This document shows positions 1 through 7,241 of a stretch of 37,508 nucleotides of DNA, one piece after another (the stretch's first letter is position 1; each line of letters starts with the position of its first letter). The stretch covers positions 1-37,508 of the forward strand of contig VGJQ01000010.1 of assembly GCA_016867375.1 (NCBI GenBank). The letters run 5' to 3'. Below the pieces are notes generated by a model. It had not been told where the DNA came from. It did no database searches and was given only the letters and a program-made list of their open reading frames with translations. A program made the position numbers and the translations under genes. This DNA comes from Candidatus Kaiserbacteria bacterium. Its GTDB lineage: Bacteria; Patescibacteriota; Minisyncoccia; Phycocordibacterales; UBA2100.

Positions 1-1207
1 CGCCCCCCGGTGATCCTGGAGAAGATCCATAAAAACATCCTGTACCACCTCCTGCACCTTTGAGTTGGATATTTACGGATGTGACCCCAGTGGGCACTGT
101 GAATGTGTGCGTGCCAGGAGTGGTGTAGTTGTAAGAACCAGGTACAACATTGTTCACCGTTACACTCACAACTGCACTCGTCGTTTGGTTCCCCGCGGCA
201 TCGCGCGCGACGGCGGTGAGGGTATGCGATCCGTTGGCAGAACCCGTGGTACTCCAAGAGGTACTGTATGGAGAGGTCGTGTCTTCGGCTCCGAGGTTTG
301 CACCGTCGAGCTTGAACTGGACGCCGACGACGCCGACGTTGTCGGAGGCGGTGGCATTGACCGCTATAGTGCCCGCGACAGTGGCACCGTTTGATGGTGC
401 GGTGATGGAGACCGTCGGGGCAGTGACGTCATTAGACACTGTCACCGAAATGGGTGAGCTCGTCGTTGTGTTGCCGGCAGCATCGCGCGCGACGGCGGTG
501 AGGGTGTGTGAGCCATTCGCTGTCGATGTCGTATTGTACGAAACGCTGTAGGGAGAGGTCGTGTCTTCGGCTCCGAGGTTTGCACCGTCGAGCTTGAATT
601 GCACACCCGCAACGCCGATGTTGTCGGAGGCGGTGGCATTGACCGCTATAGTGCCCGCGACAGTGGCGCCGTTTGATGGTGCGGTGATGGAGACGGTGGG
701 GGGAGTGGTGTCGCCAGCACTCCATGAACAGGCGGACGCATTATAGTCAAACACCCACGAGGAGCCGTTGCACACACAGATGCGACCGGATCCTGCGTAC
801 GCGATGGTGCCCTTTAATGACGCTGAGCACGTGGCTGGTGCAGACGTATGTTTCTTAAGATGCACAGTCCCGTTTACGTCGAGAGTTGCGACCGGCGACG
901 ATGTCTGTATCGCTACGCTGCCGCCTAAGTAATAGAGACTCGTTCCTGACAATGACCACGGGCTTGTTGTCCATGAACTGATGCAAGAGCCGCCGATGCA
1001 ATATCCTGTGTCTGAACCAATCGCGGATGCCCAAAAACTGCCCGATTTTACTTGAGAAACGGGACCGATATTTATAGGCAGGGGCGTATTGCCGCCGGGG
1101 GCCGTCTGTGTGGGACCTGTCCAGGCAAAGGCCACATTCACCGAGAAAGCAATGGTCATTATGCCCATCGCGATAAGCGTATTCGGTATGTTGGTGTTAT
1201 TGTTCAT
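1..1207 (-). CDS. Exported protein with tandem bacterial Ig-like domains (partial, C-terminus off the left edge)
   Basis: The reading frame is open from ATG at 1207 to the window edge, about 402 codons without a stop. It starts with a signal peptide (about residues 1-28, ending VAFAWTG). A Cys-containing N-terminal region of about 160 residues follows (CIGGSC, CVCNGSSW). Then come at least two Ig-like repeats beginning TAPTVSITAPSNGATVAG and containing GVQFKLDGANLGAEDTTSPY and TLTAVARDAAGN. The repeats are nearly identical at DNA level with a period of 282 bp (94 residues). After the second repeat the protein becomes Gly-rich with a TPGTHTFTVPTGVTSVNI motif, as in many surface proteins with glycine-rich domains. 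The start lies one base after the TGA of the upstream gene, with GAGGAAAA as ribosome-binding site, so translational coupling is likely. The probable role is a cell-surface or adhesion protein; this is inferred from domain type only. Confidence 0.88.
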   Translation of the reverse strand, partial: MNNNTNIPNTLIAMGIMTIAFSVNVAFAWTGPTQTAPGGNTPLPINIGPVSQVKSGSFWASAIGSDTGYCIGGSCISSWTTSPWSLSGTSLYYLGGSVAIQTSSPVATLDVNGTVHLKKHTSAPATCSASLKGTIAYAGSGRICVCNGSSWVFDYNASACSWSAGDTTPPTVSITAPSNGATVAGTIAVNATASDNIGVAGVQFKLDGANLGAEDTTSPYSVSYNTTSTANGSHTLTAVARDAAGNTTTSSPISVTVSNDVTAPTVSITAPSNGATVAGTIAVNATASDNVGVVGVQFKLDGANLGAEDTTSPYSTSWSTTGSANGSHTLTAVARDAAGNQTTSAVVSVTVNNVVPGSYNYTTPGTHTFTVPTGVTSVNIQLKGAGGGTGCFYGSSPGSPGG

Positions 1208-1208
1208 G

Positions 1209-2240
1209 TCATTTTTCCTCAAATGTCGGAACAATCCTGACCGTCGTTTGCGCATCGTATGAGAGTATCGGGACAGCGGCACCATTGCAATGAAGTGTGT
1301 AGGTCGTGTTTTCATTGATAGGGCCACTCGTGACCGTGGCAGATGCCTGGCCAGCCCACGAATCACCATTGGTGCCCGTCACCGTGCAGGATGCCGGGTT
1401 GGCATTCGCGACATCCCATGAAATTTGAACAGTATCTCCTGGGCGCACGAGACGTGGCGTAGCAGTAATACCCCCTGGGACTGTACCTTCGCCTGGAGAA
1501 GGGGGCACAAGACATGCGTTTCCAGAGCAGCCATATCCGTATGATGCGAACTGGCAAGTCGCATCAGTGTAGGTGCAATCGGCGTTGTAATGTCGAATCG
1601 TCTGGCCATCTATACAGACATCGGAATTGGGAACGCAGGGTTGGAATGTTGTCTGCGCCTGGAAATAGTATGGTCCGCTGTTGTAGTTGGATGCAGTATA
1701 GGACGCTAGCTCATTGGCATAGTACGGGGCACTCGGCGCGAGTCCAGCAAAGGAAAGCCACCCTACCACCGTGCTTCCCCACGCATAACCGCGAAACGCA
1801 CCTCCACTCAATGAAGGGCCGTACCCCGCTCCACTCAGGCTGATCCAGCCGTCCCATCCTCCGCCATATGCAAGCGCACGGAACCACCCACTCATTGCAC
1901 CAGTGGTGATGTTGATAGAGGGCGTACATGGGGCGGAGGGACAGGCAGACACATCGGCACCTTGTGCACTCACCCAGCCGATGTTGTCGCTCCATGCATA
2001 ACCAGCAACCGTACCATTCGGCGCTATCCACAATCCATAATTTGATGTGCCACACGAGCTCGTATTGGAACAACTGAATGACACCCAGCCGATGTTGTCG
2101 CTCCATGCATAACCGGTGATGGGCGTTGCCGACTGAGACGACACTAAAGGAGGTAAGGTGAGTATGGCAACGCCCAAAAGCACTACGCCTACAAGAAGTA
2201 GTGTGATTGATGGAATACGTGTGCGTACCTGTGCATGCAT
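1209..2240 (-). CDS. Exported GYAW-repeat protein with C-terminal Ig-like domain
   Basis: This 343-residue protein has an N-terminal hydrophobic signal/anchor (about residues 10-35). Repeats of the type GYAWSDNIGWVSF follow near residues 43, 80 and 149, plus a divergent one (GWDGWISLSG) near 127. This repeat is common in Parcubacteria surface proteins and its function is unknown. A Cys-rich stretch (about 195-250: QPCVPNSDVC, DCTYTDATC) leads to an Ig-like domain (about 255-340, PRLVRPGDTVQISWDV and SCTVTGTNG) like those found at the ends of such proteins. The gene sits between a small membrane protein (8 nt upstream) and the Ig-repeat protein (1 nt downstream), forming a three-gene exported-protein operon. 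Identification as an envelope protein is firm; its ligand is unknown. Confidence 0.88.
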   Translation of the reverse strand: MHAQVRTRIPSITLLLVGVVLLGVAILTLPPLVSSQSATPITGYAWSDNIGWVSFSCSNTSSCGTSNYGLWIAPNGTVAGYAWSDNIGWVSAQGADVSACPSAPCTPSINITTGAMSGWFRALAYGGGWDGWISLSGAGYGPSLSGGAFRGYAWGSTVVGWLSFAGLAPSAPYYANELASYTASNYNSGPYYFQAQTTFQPCVPNSDVCIDGQTIRHYNADCTYTDATCQFASYGYGCSGNACLVPPSPGEGTVPGGITATPRLVRPGDTVQISWDVANANPASCTVTGTNGDSWAGQASATVTSGPINENTTYTLHCNGAAVPILSYDAQTTVRIVPTFEEK

Positions 2241-2248
2241 GGAAATGA

Positions 2249-2623
2249 TTATTGCGCATTACGGAGAGAATCCAATAACTTCAACTTTGCTTCCGTCTCG
2301 ACGGCCGTGGGGACCTGAGAACCATCCGGCGCAGTGACAACGGTCTTTTGTACTTTACCGGAATTTTCCTCAATCTGTGCGACGACCGCGCGATGAGCAG
2401 CAGCGAGATTGTCGAGAAGGGCTGTCTTCTCTTCATCGGTCTTAGGAGCGGGCGGCTGACTGGCGATCAGATCATTGAGCGTCTGTGCGGCAATGTCTTT
2501 CTTTTGGAGTGAATACCAAAGTACCACATCCGCCGAGACGGCTGCGAGAAAAAGAAATGAGAGGACGATGGTAATAAGTTTCCAATTCGTCCACATACTT
2601 TCACGTGCGGGTACAGCACTCAT
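2249..2623 (-). CDS. Small membrane-anchored protein of unknown function, first gene of the surface-protein operon
   Basis: The 124-residue protein has one transmembrane helix (about residues 14-36, LITIVLSFLFLAAVSADVVL). A charged Ala/Glu-rich helical region follows (about 40-124, including KTDEEKTALLDNLAAAHRAVVAQIEEN). I recognise no family. It is the promoter-proximal gene of the operon running to the left edge. A TATACT hexamer at 2631-2636 lies 7 nt before the ATG, and no ribosome-binding site fits in between, so the transcript is probably leaderless or nearly so. Confidence 0.75.
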   Translation of the reverse strand: MSAVPARESMWTNWKLITIVLSFLFLAAVSADVVLWYSLQKKDIAAQTLNDLIASQPPAPKTDEEKTALLDNLAAAHRAVVAQIEENSGKVQKTVVTAPDGSQVPTAVETEAKLKLLDSLRNAQ

Positions 2624-2630
2624 ATCTAAC

Positions 2631-2679
2631 AGTATATCTGCTGGTCACGCATGGAAGTGTGTTATCCACATGTGGATTA
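2631..2679 (-). promoter_or_regulatory. Promoter region with two abutting DnaA-box-like sequences
   Basis: TTATCCACA at 2662-2670, a perfect match to the classical DnaA box, is followed directly by its near mirror TGTGGATTA at 2671-2679 (TAATCCACA on the other strand). Together they form a 14-bp perfect palindrome at 2664-2677. The second box includes the TAA stop codon of tyrS. The pair lies about 40-55 bp upstream of the small membrane protein start and about 26-43 bp upstream of its -10-like TATACT (2631-2636). DnaA binding is inferred from sequence only. Confidence 0.4.
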
Positions 2680-3939
2680 TATGCGCATCAAGACGACTAC
2701 CGCGCGCTTGCCGCGCTTGAGGAGTGCGAGGCCGTTGTGAAAATCTGATTCCGCGATCGTATGGGCGGCATCGCTCACCCGTGCACCATTGAGTGAGACG
2801 GCGCCATCTTCAATGAATTGCCGCGCTTCGCGCTTGGAGGAGGCAATGAGGCTGCCGACGAGCGCATCAATAATAGTGTCCCCCGCGGCGACTTTGAGCA
2901 TCGGCGCTTTGATCGCCCGCAGGATGTCGGCATCCGTTTCGGTGATGTCGACAATGTCTTTTGAGTACAGTATTTCGGGTGTCATTTCGCAGCCGCGAGC
3001 GATTTCTTCGCCGTGGACAAGCTGCGTCACCTCAAAAGCGAGCTTTTTCTGTGCGATGCGGTGCGATGGATCGGCACTATGCTCGGACATGACCGCGTCT
3101 ATCTCGGGCTTGGAGAGCATTGTCATCTTGAAGAGGAACTCTTCGACCGATTCATCATCGGTGTTGAACCAAAACTGGTAAAACTCGAAGGGGGAGGTCT
3201 TGGCAGAGTCGAGCCAGACCGCGCCGCCCTCACTCTTGCCGAATTTCTTGCCGGTGGATTTGTTGATGAGAAGCGGACATGAGAAGGCGTAGGTGGTGTC
3301 GCCCGTTTTTCTGCGGATCAGATCAATACCCGAGACCATGTTGCCCCACTGATCGGAGGCGCCGATCTGGAGATCACAGCCGTATTCCTGATGCAGATGT
3401 AGGAAATCATACGACTGGAGGAGCATGTAGGAAAATTCGGTGTATGAGATCCCCTCTTCCTGATTTTGAATGCGATTTTTGACCGAATCACGCTGCAGCA
3501 TGGCATTGACGGAGAAATGCTTGCCGATATCGCGCAGGAAGCCGATCAGATCGAGTGACCCTAGCCAATCGGCATTATTGACGATCTGAAAATCCAGTCC
3601 ACCGAAGAGGTATTCAGCCTGGACGCGCAATGCAGCGGTATTGTGGGTGACCGTCGCGTCGTCTAGGAGATTGCGCTCTTCACTCTTGCCCGATGGATCG
3701 CCGATCATGCCGGTACCTCCGCCGACAAGGAGGATCACTTTGTGTCCCGCCTCCAGAAAACGGCGTAGCACAAGGAGGGCCTGTAGATTGCCAATATGGA
3801 ATGAATCGGCAGACGGATCGATACCGAGATAGACGGTACGCTTCTGACCAGACACCGGATCGGTGATCTCTTCGAGCGTCTCGGATGAATACTGGTAGAC
3901 GTATCCGCGCTCGCGCAGCGTATCAGAAAGCTTTTGCAT
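2677..3939 (-). CDS. tyrS: Tyrosyl-tRNA synthetase
   Basis: This class I aminoacyl-tRNA synthetase charges tRNA-Tyr in the cytoplasm. The 420-residue product shows the HIGH-type signature as FHIGN (residues about 47-51) after YLGIDPSADS, the region SYMLLQSYDFLHLHQEYGCDLQIGASDQWGN, and the KMSKS-type loop as KKFGKSEGG (about 230-237). The C-terminal part (about 350-420, DALVGSLIASSKREARQFIEDGAVSLNG) is an S4-type RNA-binding domain. An open frame extends 36 codons upstream but lacks family similarity. I chose ATG at 3939, whose product begins MQKLSDTLRERG as in the family. A TATATT hexamer ends 6 nt before this ATG, suggesting a leaderless mRNA. The gene lies just downstream of lysS, separated by a terminator-like hairpin. 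Confidence 0.96.
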   Translation of the reverse strand: MQKLSDTLRERGYVYQYSSETLEEITDPVSGQKRTVYLGIDPSADSFHIGNLQALLVLRRFLEAGHKVILLVGGGTGMIGDPSGKSEERNLLDDATVTHNTAALRVQAEYLFGGLDFQIVNNADWLGSLDLIGFLRDIGKHFSVNAMLQRDSVKNRIQNQEEGISYTEFSYMLLQSYDFLHLHQEYGCDLQIGASDQWGNMVSGIDLIRRKTGDTTYAFSCPLLINKSTGKKFGKSEGGAVWLDSAKTSPFEFYQFWFNTDDESVEEFLFKMTMLSKPEIDAVMSEHSADPSHRIAQKKLAFEVTQLVHGEEIARGCEMTPEILYSKDIVDITETDADILRAIKAPMLKVAAGDTIIDALVGSLIASSKREARQFIEDGAVSLNGARVSDAAHTIAESDFHNGLALLKRGKRAVVVLMRI

Positions 3940-3945
3940 GATAAA

Positions 3946-3991
3946 AATATACCATAGAAAGGGCGTCTCGCGGATACACCGCGAGACGCCC
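3946..3991 (-). terminator. Hairpin after lysS, abutting the tyrS promoter
   Basis: A perfect 13-bp stem (GGGCGTCTCGCGG at 3961-3973 with its complement at 3979-3991) has a 5-nt loop. On the minus strand it is followed by TTTCTATGG and then TATATTTTT. It lies downstream of lysS and ends about 20 bp before the tyrS ATG. The -10-like TATATT of tyrS (3946-3951) comes directly after. The T-tract is weak, so the hairpin might instead act on tyrS transcription. Confidence 0.6.
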
Positions 3992-4097
3992 TCCGAAACA
4001 CCCTCATTGGACAGAGCAAGTACTGTGCTAATTTGGCAAAGTGACATTCCAGGTCATTCCAAGTCACGTTTGTGAAGGTCTGACCTCCACAGAGTGG

Positions 4098-5582
4098 TTA
4101 TTGCTCTTTTGGTCTCAAAAGTGGGAACATTTGCGCCTCGTGAGCGGGGCGATTTTCGAGGAATGAGAAGAGACGCTCAGAGATACCGAGTCCGAAGGCT
4201 GGCGGCATACCGTATTCGAGCGCACGGACGTATTCGAGATCGAGTCGCTGCGCTTCATCGTCACCCGCCTCGCGCATCGCCTGCTGCTCTGCGAAGCGTC
4301 CGTACTGATCCTGTGGATCATTGAGCTCGCTGAAGCCCTTGCCCATCTCAGAGCCAGCGATGAGTATCTGGAATCGCTCGACAGTACGCGGATCGCCCGC
4401 AGAGCGCTTGGCCAATGGCTCGAGGTATACCGGGACATTGACGAGAAATGCGGGGCCGCTGATCCCCTTGCGGATCACCTTCCACAGATGATCCACAGCG
4501 CGCGCGAGATTGAGCTCTTCTCCTACTTGAATATCTCCATCGCGTACAGCCTGTATAGCCTCTTCTTCGTTGCAATTGAGCGGGTCGACACCGAAGCGCT
4601 CCCGGATGACGGTGCAAAAATCCACCTCCGGCCACTGCGCAGCAAAGTCGACCTGATGACCATTGATCTCAAATGTGTATGTGCCATACACTTCTTTCAC
4701 GATTGTGCGATACATGTCTTGCATGAATCGCTGTCCGCCACGCATGTCATTGAATGCTTCGTATGATTCCACCTGCGTATAATCCTGCAAGTGCTCGCGC
4801 GACTGGCCTTCGTTGCGGAAGATGCGACCGATCTCGAAGACCTTGGGGTACCCGGCGACGAGAAGCCTCTTCTGCCAGAGCTCGCCACAGGAGATGCGCA
4901 GGTATACGTCCATGTCGAGCGCATTGTGATGTGTGATGAACGGCCGTGCATCGGCACCACCAGGGCTATTTTCAAGGACTGGCGTCTCGACTTCGAGGAA
5001 TCCGCGATCGAGATAAAACTGGCGGATAGTCGCCCAAAATTTGGCGCGGCGGACAAACATGTCGCGCACATCGGTATTGAGGAGGATATCGAGATAGCGC
5101 TCGCGCAAGATCTTCTCCTCGTCTTTGAGACCGTACCACTGATCGGGAATCGGGATGAGCGATTTGGATGCCATGCGCCAGCTACTGACCTGCAGTGACT
5201 TCTCACCGCGCTTGGTGGTGAAGAGTGTGCCGGTGACTCCGATCCAATCGCCTGTATCCGAAGCATCTGCAAAGAGTGAAAAAAGTGCCTCGTCCATTGA
5301 TTCTTTCTGAAAAACCGCCTGGAATTTACCCGTACCGCCTGTGGTGAGGGTACTCGAACCATCATAGAGATCAGCAAACATGATGCCGCCCTGTCCGCGG
5401 CGCGCCATGATACGCCCCGCGAGGCTTATCGTGGCACCATCACCCGCCAGCGCATCAAATCGCTCGGCCGCCTCGGCTAGCGTGTAATCCCGCCCGACCG
5501 TCGAGGGATACGGGTCCATCCCCGCCTCCTTGAGCATGTCGAGCTTACGCAATCGATCTTCACGAATATCTGCTTCTGCCAT
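4098..5582 (-). CDS. lysS: Lysyl-tRNA synthetase, class II
   Basis: This enzyme charges tRNA-Lys. The 494-residue product has the OB-fold anticodon-binding domain first (about 45-150, ISLAGRIMARRGQGGIMFADLYDG). A linker with DQWYGLKDEEKILRERYLDIL follows, and then the class II core: FLEVETPVLENSPGGADARPFITHHN, IGRIFRNEGQSREHLQDYTQVESYEAF (motif 2 region), and FGLGISERLF near the C-terminus (motif 3). Length and motif order are normal for bacterial LysS. ATG at 5582 was chosen over an in-frame codon at 5627 because the family starts near MAEADIREDRLRKL. A TATGAT hexamer (5592-5597) ends 9 nt before the ATG and there is no good ribosome-binding site. The RAYT unit with its palindrome lies only about 40 bp upstream. 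Confidence 0.96.
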   Translation of the reverse strand: MAEADIREDRLRKLDMLKEAGMDPYPSTVGRDYTLAEAAERFDALAGDGATISLAGRIMARRGQGGIMFADLYDGSSTLTTGGTGKFQAVFQKESMDEALFSLFADASDTGDWIGVTGTLFTTKRGEKSLQVSSWRMASKSLIPIPDQWYGLKDEEKILRERYLDILLNTDVRDMFVRRAKFWATIRQFYLDRGFLEVETPVLENSPGGADARPFITHHNALDMDVYLRISCGELWQKRLLVAGYPKVFEIGRIFRNEGQSREHLQDYTQVESYEAFNDMRGGQRFMQDMYRTIVKEVYGTYTFEINGHQVDFAAQWPEVDFCTVIRERFGVDPLNCNEEEAIQAVRDGDIQVGEELNLARAVDHLWKVIRKGISGPAFLVNVPVYLEPLAKRSAGDPRTVERFQILIAGSEMGKGFSELNDPQDQYGRFAEQQAMREAGDDEAQRLDLEYVRALEYGMPPAFGLGISERLFSFLENRPAHEAQMFPLLRPKEQ

Positions 5583-5622
5583 ATGGGATCTATCATAACA
5601 GAAACCCACGGTTCCGCTTAAT

Positions 5623-5643
5623 GGCACAAGTCAGACTTGTGCC
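5623..5643. repeat. 21-bp palindrome, AAGTC-A-GACTT core, left flank of RAYT
   Basis: This is a perfect palindrome with 10-bp arms GGCACAAGTC around a central A. It is identical to 6567-6587 and abuts the 145-bp element copy A directly. Confidence 0.85.
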
Positions 5644-5788
5644 TTAGAGCCTGTTCATAAGGCTCACTTCTGCATATATGACTTTTGGTCATGTATGCAA
5701 GTGTGCACTTATAAGTTCAACACAAAATGAACGGGCCCATACGTGTAGTCCACACATAACGGGTACGTTATTTGTGGACGAGCCCTTA
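5644..5788 (+). repeat. Palindromic element, copy A (long form, 145 bp)
   Basis: The left end is TTAGAGCCTGTTCAT and the right end GAGCCCTTA. The outer hairpin pairs the left GTTCAT with ATGAAC. A nested hairpin pairs GCATATATGAC with GTCATGTATGC. The second hairpin (GTCCACACATAACG, loop GGTA, then CGTTATTTGTGGAC) is preceded by GTAG. The last three bases are the TAA stop codon of the RAYT gene on the minus strand. It is one of eight related copies in the window. Confidence 0.9.
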
Positions 5789-6547
5789 CCAATCTTCCAA
5801 AAAAATGTTGCTGTGCTCCTCTCGGATTTCCTTTGAATTCATATGCGTCATAAGCATATCCCAAGAAGCTGTCTTGAATGTCGATCCTTCCGTAACACCG
5901 AGGGAACGTAAATGTGCCATGTCAATAATGGGAGAAGCGCTTTTGAAAGCATGCGTTTGGAAACTGGTAAATGGATACTCTTTCGCCCATTGCCACGCGG
6001 TATCATAGTCGCGCAATGCTTCCCGTAATCCCCCTGGATATAACTCAAATACGTTTTTCACCGCGATGTACGGAACGATGTGATGGAAGTACGGATCAGA
6101 ATCAATGGTCCGACTTTTGTATGCTCCTTGGAAAATACTTCCCTTCTCGTCATATTTTTCATTAAAGGCAGCACTCATACTTCCGCACAGTCGCTGCATA
6201 AATTTTGAGATGCCGCCCTCCCGAATCTCTTGGAGCAACAGATGGAAATGGTTTGGCATGAGCGTCCACGCAAGTATCGCCACCAAAGGATCTCGCTCGG
6301 GCCAATGATCTGGTCGTATAAACAATCGGGAGTCAAGGCACAAGTCTGACTTGTGCCTCTCTGGACTTGGAGAAGACTGGTGCTCGCGGCGATGTTTTGT
6401 TTGATGTGAATCGTTGAGCAGATACAAGATCCGCGCAAAGCGCCAACGATCCGCTTCATCACGGACAATTTCCATACCCCGTGCTCCACGTTTCACTACA
6501 TGAACCACAGAGCCGACCCCAAATGGCTCAACTCTCATCAGCGCCAT
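5786..6547 (-). CDS. REP-associated tyrosine transposase (RAYT, Y1 HUH family)
   Basis: This single-strand DNA transposase cleaves and joins hairpin-bearing DNA through a 5'-phosphotyrosine link. The 253-residue product opens with FGVGSVVHVVKRGARGMEIVRDE, the usual RAYT N-terminus. It carries the HUH motif MPNHFHLLLQ (His100 and His102) and a conserved region DPYFHHIVPYIAVKNVF with the candidate nucleophile Tyr160. An in-frame GTG at 6571 lies within the flanking palindrome, so ATG at 6547 (or 6538) is more likely. Residues about 64-70 (RHKSDLC) are encoded by an internal copy of the flanking 21-bp palindrome, exactly seven codons. The TAA stop is the last triplet of element copy A. The gene is the only transposase in the window and a candidate mover of its repeats. 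Confidence 0.9.
   Translation of the reverse strand: MALMRVEPFGVGSVVHVVKRGARGMEIVRDEADRWRFARILYLLNDSHQTKHRREHQSSPSPERHKSDLCLDSRLFIRPDHWPERDPLVAILAWTLMPNHFHLLLQEIREGGISKFMQRLCGSMSAAFNEKYDEKGSIFQGAYKSRTIDSDPYFHHIVPYIAVKNVFELYPGGLREALRDYDTAWQWAKEYPFTSFQTHAFKSASPIIDMAHLRSLGVTEGSTFKTASWDMLMTHMNSKEIREEHSNIFLEDW
6337..6357. repeat. 21-bp palindrome inside the RAYT gene
   Basis: The arms are the same GGCACAAGTC as the flanking copies, with a central T instead of A. The 21 bases are in frame with the transposase and encode seven residues in the variable loop before the HUH motif. Confidence 0.85.
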
Positions 6548-6566
6548 TATAGTGGCGTTTGCAGTT

Positions 6567-6587
6567 GGCACAAGTCAGACTTGTGCC
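6567..6587. repeat. 21-bp palindrome, right flank of RAYT
   Basis: This is identical to 5623-5643. It lies about 20 bp upstream of the RAYT ATG, in its promoter or leader region. Confidence 0.85.
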
Positions 6588-6683
6588 ATTGAACAAGAGG
6601 CTGCGTGTGGACCATGAGAGGCAAACCATGAGAGATTAAGTATCATGGCTGTATAATGAGACGATGCTCGATATATCGCCTCG

Positions 6684-7241
6684 TTGGACCTTTCGATACT
6701 CGCCTACATATTCGCGCAGCGCGATCCTACCGCACTTGCCTTCTTCCTGCATGTGACACAACTCGGCAGCGTGGTCGCTATCCTCTTTATCACGCTCGCC
6801 ATCATACTTATACTCGCACTGCATCAGCGCCTCGCGGAGACGATCGGGCTCATCGTGGCAGTCGGCGGTACCGCAGTCTCTGCCCGCGCGCTCAAGACCC
6901 TGATCGAGCGCCCGCGCCCTGACGCAATGTACCAGGCGTATTTGGAGACCGGCTATGCACTCCCGAGCGAGCACACCGCACTCTCGACCGCACTGTGCGC
7001 TTTTCTCGTCTATCTCGTATTCCGGATCGCTCCTTCACAAGGAGCGCGTACCGTCGCCGTATGCGCGGCGGTCCTCATCGTCGCCGAAGTCGGCTTCAGC
7101 CGCATGTATCTCGGCGTGCACTACGCCAGTGATGTGGCCGCCGGCTTCGCGCTCGGCATCATCATGGCCGGAATCGGCATTCTGATTGAGTGTGCGATTG
7201 AACGCATCACTTCCCGACCGCAGCGAGTACGGGCTCGGTAA
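6684..7241 (+). CDS. PAP2-superfamily membrane phosphatase
   Basis: This is an integral membrane phosphatase of the type that removes phosphate from lipid phosphates such as undecaprenyl pyrophosphate. The 185-residue product has five to six transmembrane helices and the complete PAP2 signature: KTLIERPRP (residues 71-79), PSEHT (94-98, usually PSGH) and SRMYLGVHYASD (139-150). The TTG at 6684 is the only start in frame after the stop at 6657. The ATGs at 6656 and 6664 are in another frame, so a start-site frameshift is possible. The substrate is not shown by the sequence. The 3' end overlaps the convergent CAP-domain gene by 35 bp. Confidence 0.88.
   Translation: MDLSILAYIFAQRDPTALAFFLHVTQLGSVVAILFITLAIILILALHQRLAETIGLIVAVGGTAVSARALKTLIERPRPDAMYQAYLETGYALPSEHTALSTALCAFLVYLVFRIAPSQGARTVAVCAAVLIVAEVGFSRMYLGVHYASDVAAGFALGIIMAGIGILIECAIERITSRPQRVRAR

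Larger units (their letters stand above)
5623..6587. mobile_element. RAYT transposase unit bounded by identical 21-bp palindromes
   Basis: The unit runs from one 21-bp palindrome (5623-5643, 10-bp arms GGCACAAGTC around a central A) to an identical one (6567-6587). In order it contains palindrome, copy A of the 145-bp element, the RAYT gene on the minus strand, and palindrome. A third palindrome differing only in the central base lies inside the transposase gene (6337-6357). Single-copy transposase genes with palindromic repeats at both ends are the typical RAYT arrangement. The exact transposition boundaries are inferred. Confidence 0.7.

Noticed and set aside
3946-3991. T-box riboswitch before tyrS
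   Set aside because: The interval has only one simple hairpin and no T-box motif or specifier loop, and the transcript probably starts at the ATG.
5644-5788. Element copies as ordinary factor-independent terminators
   Set aside because: The hairpins are not followed by T-tracts, and intact separate terminators exist beside copies B and D.
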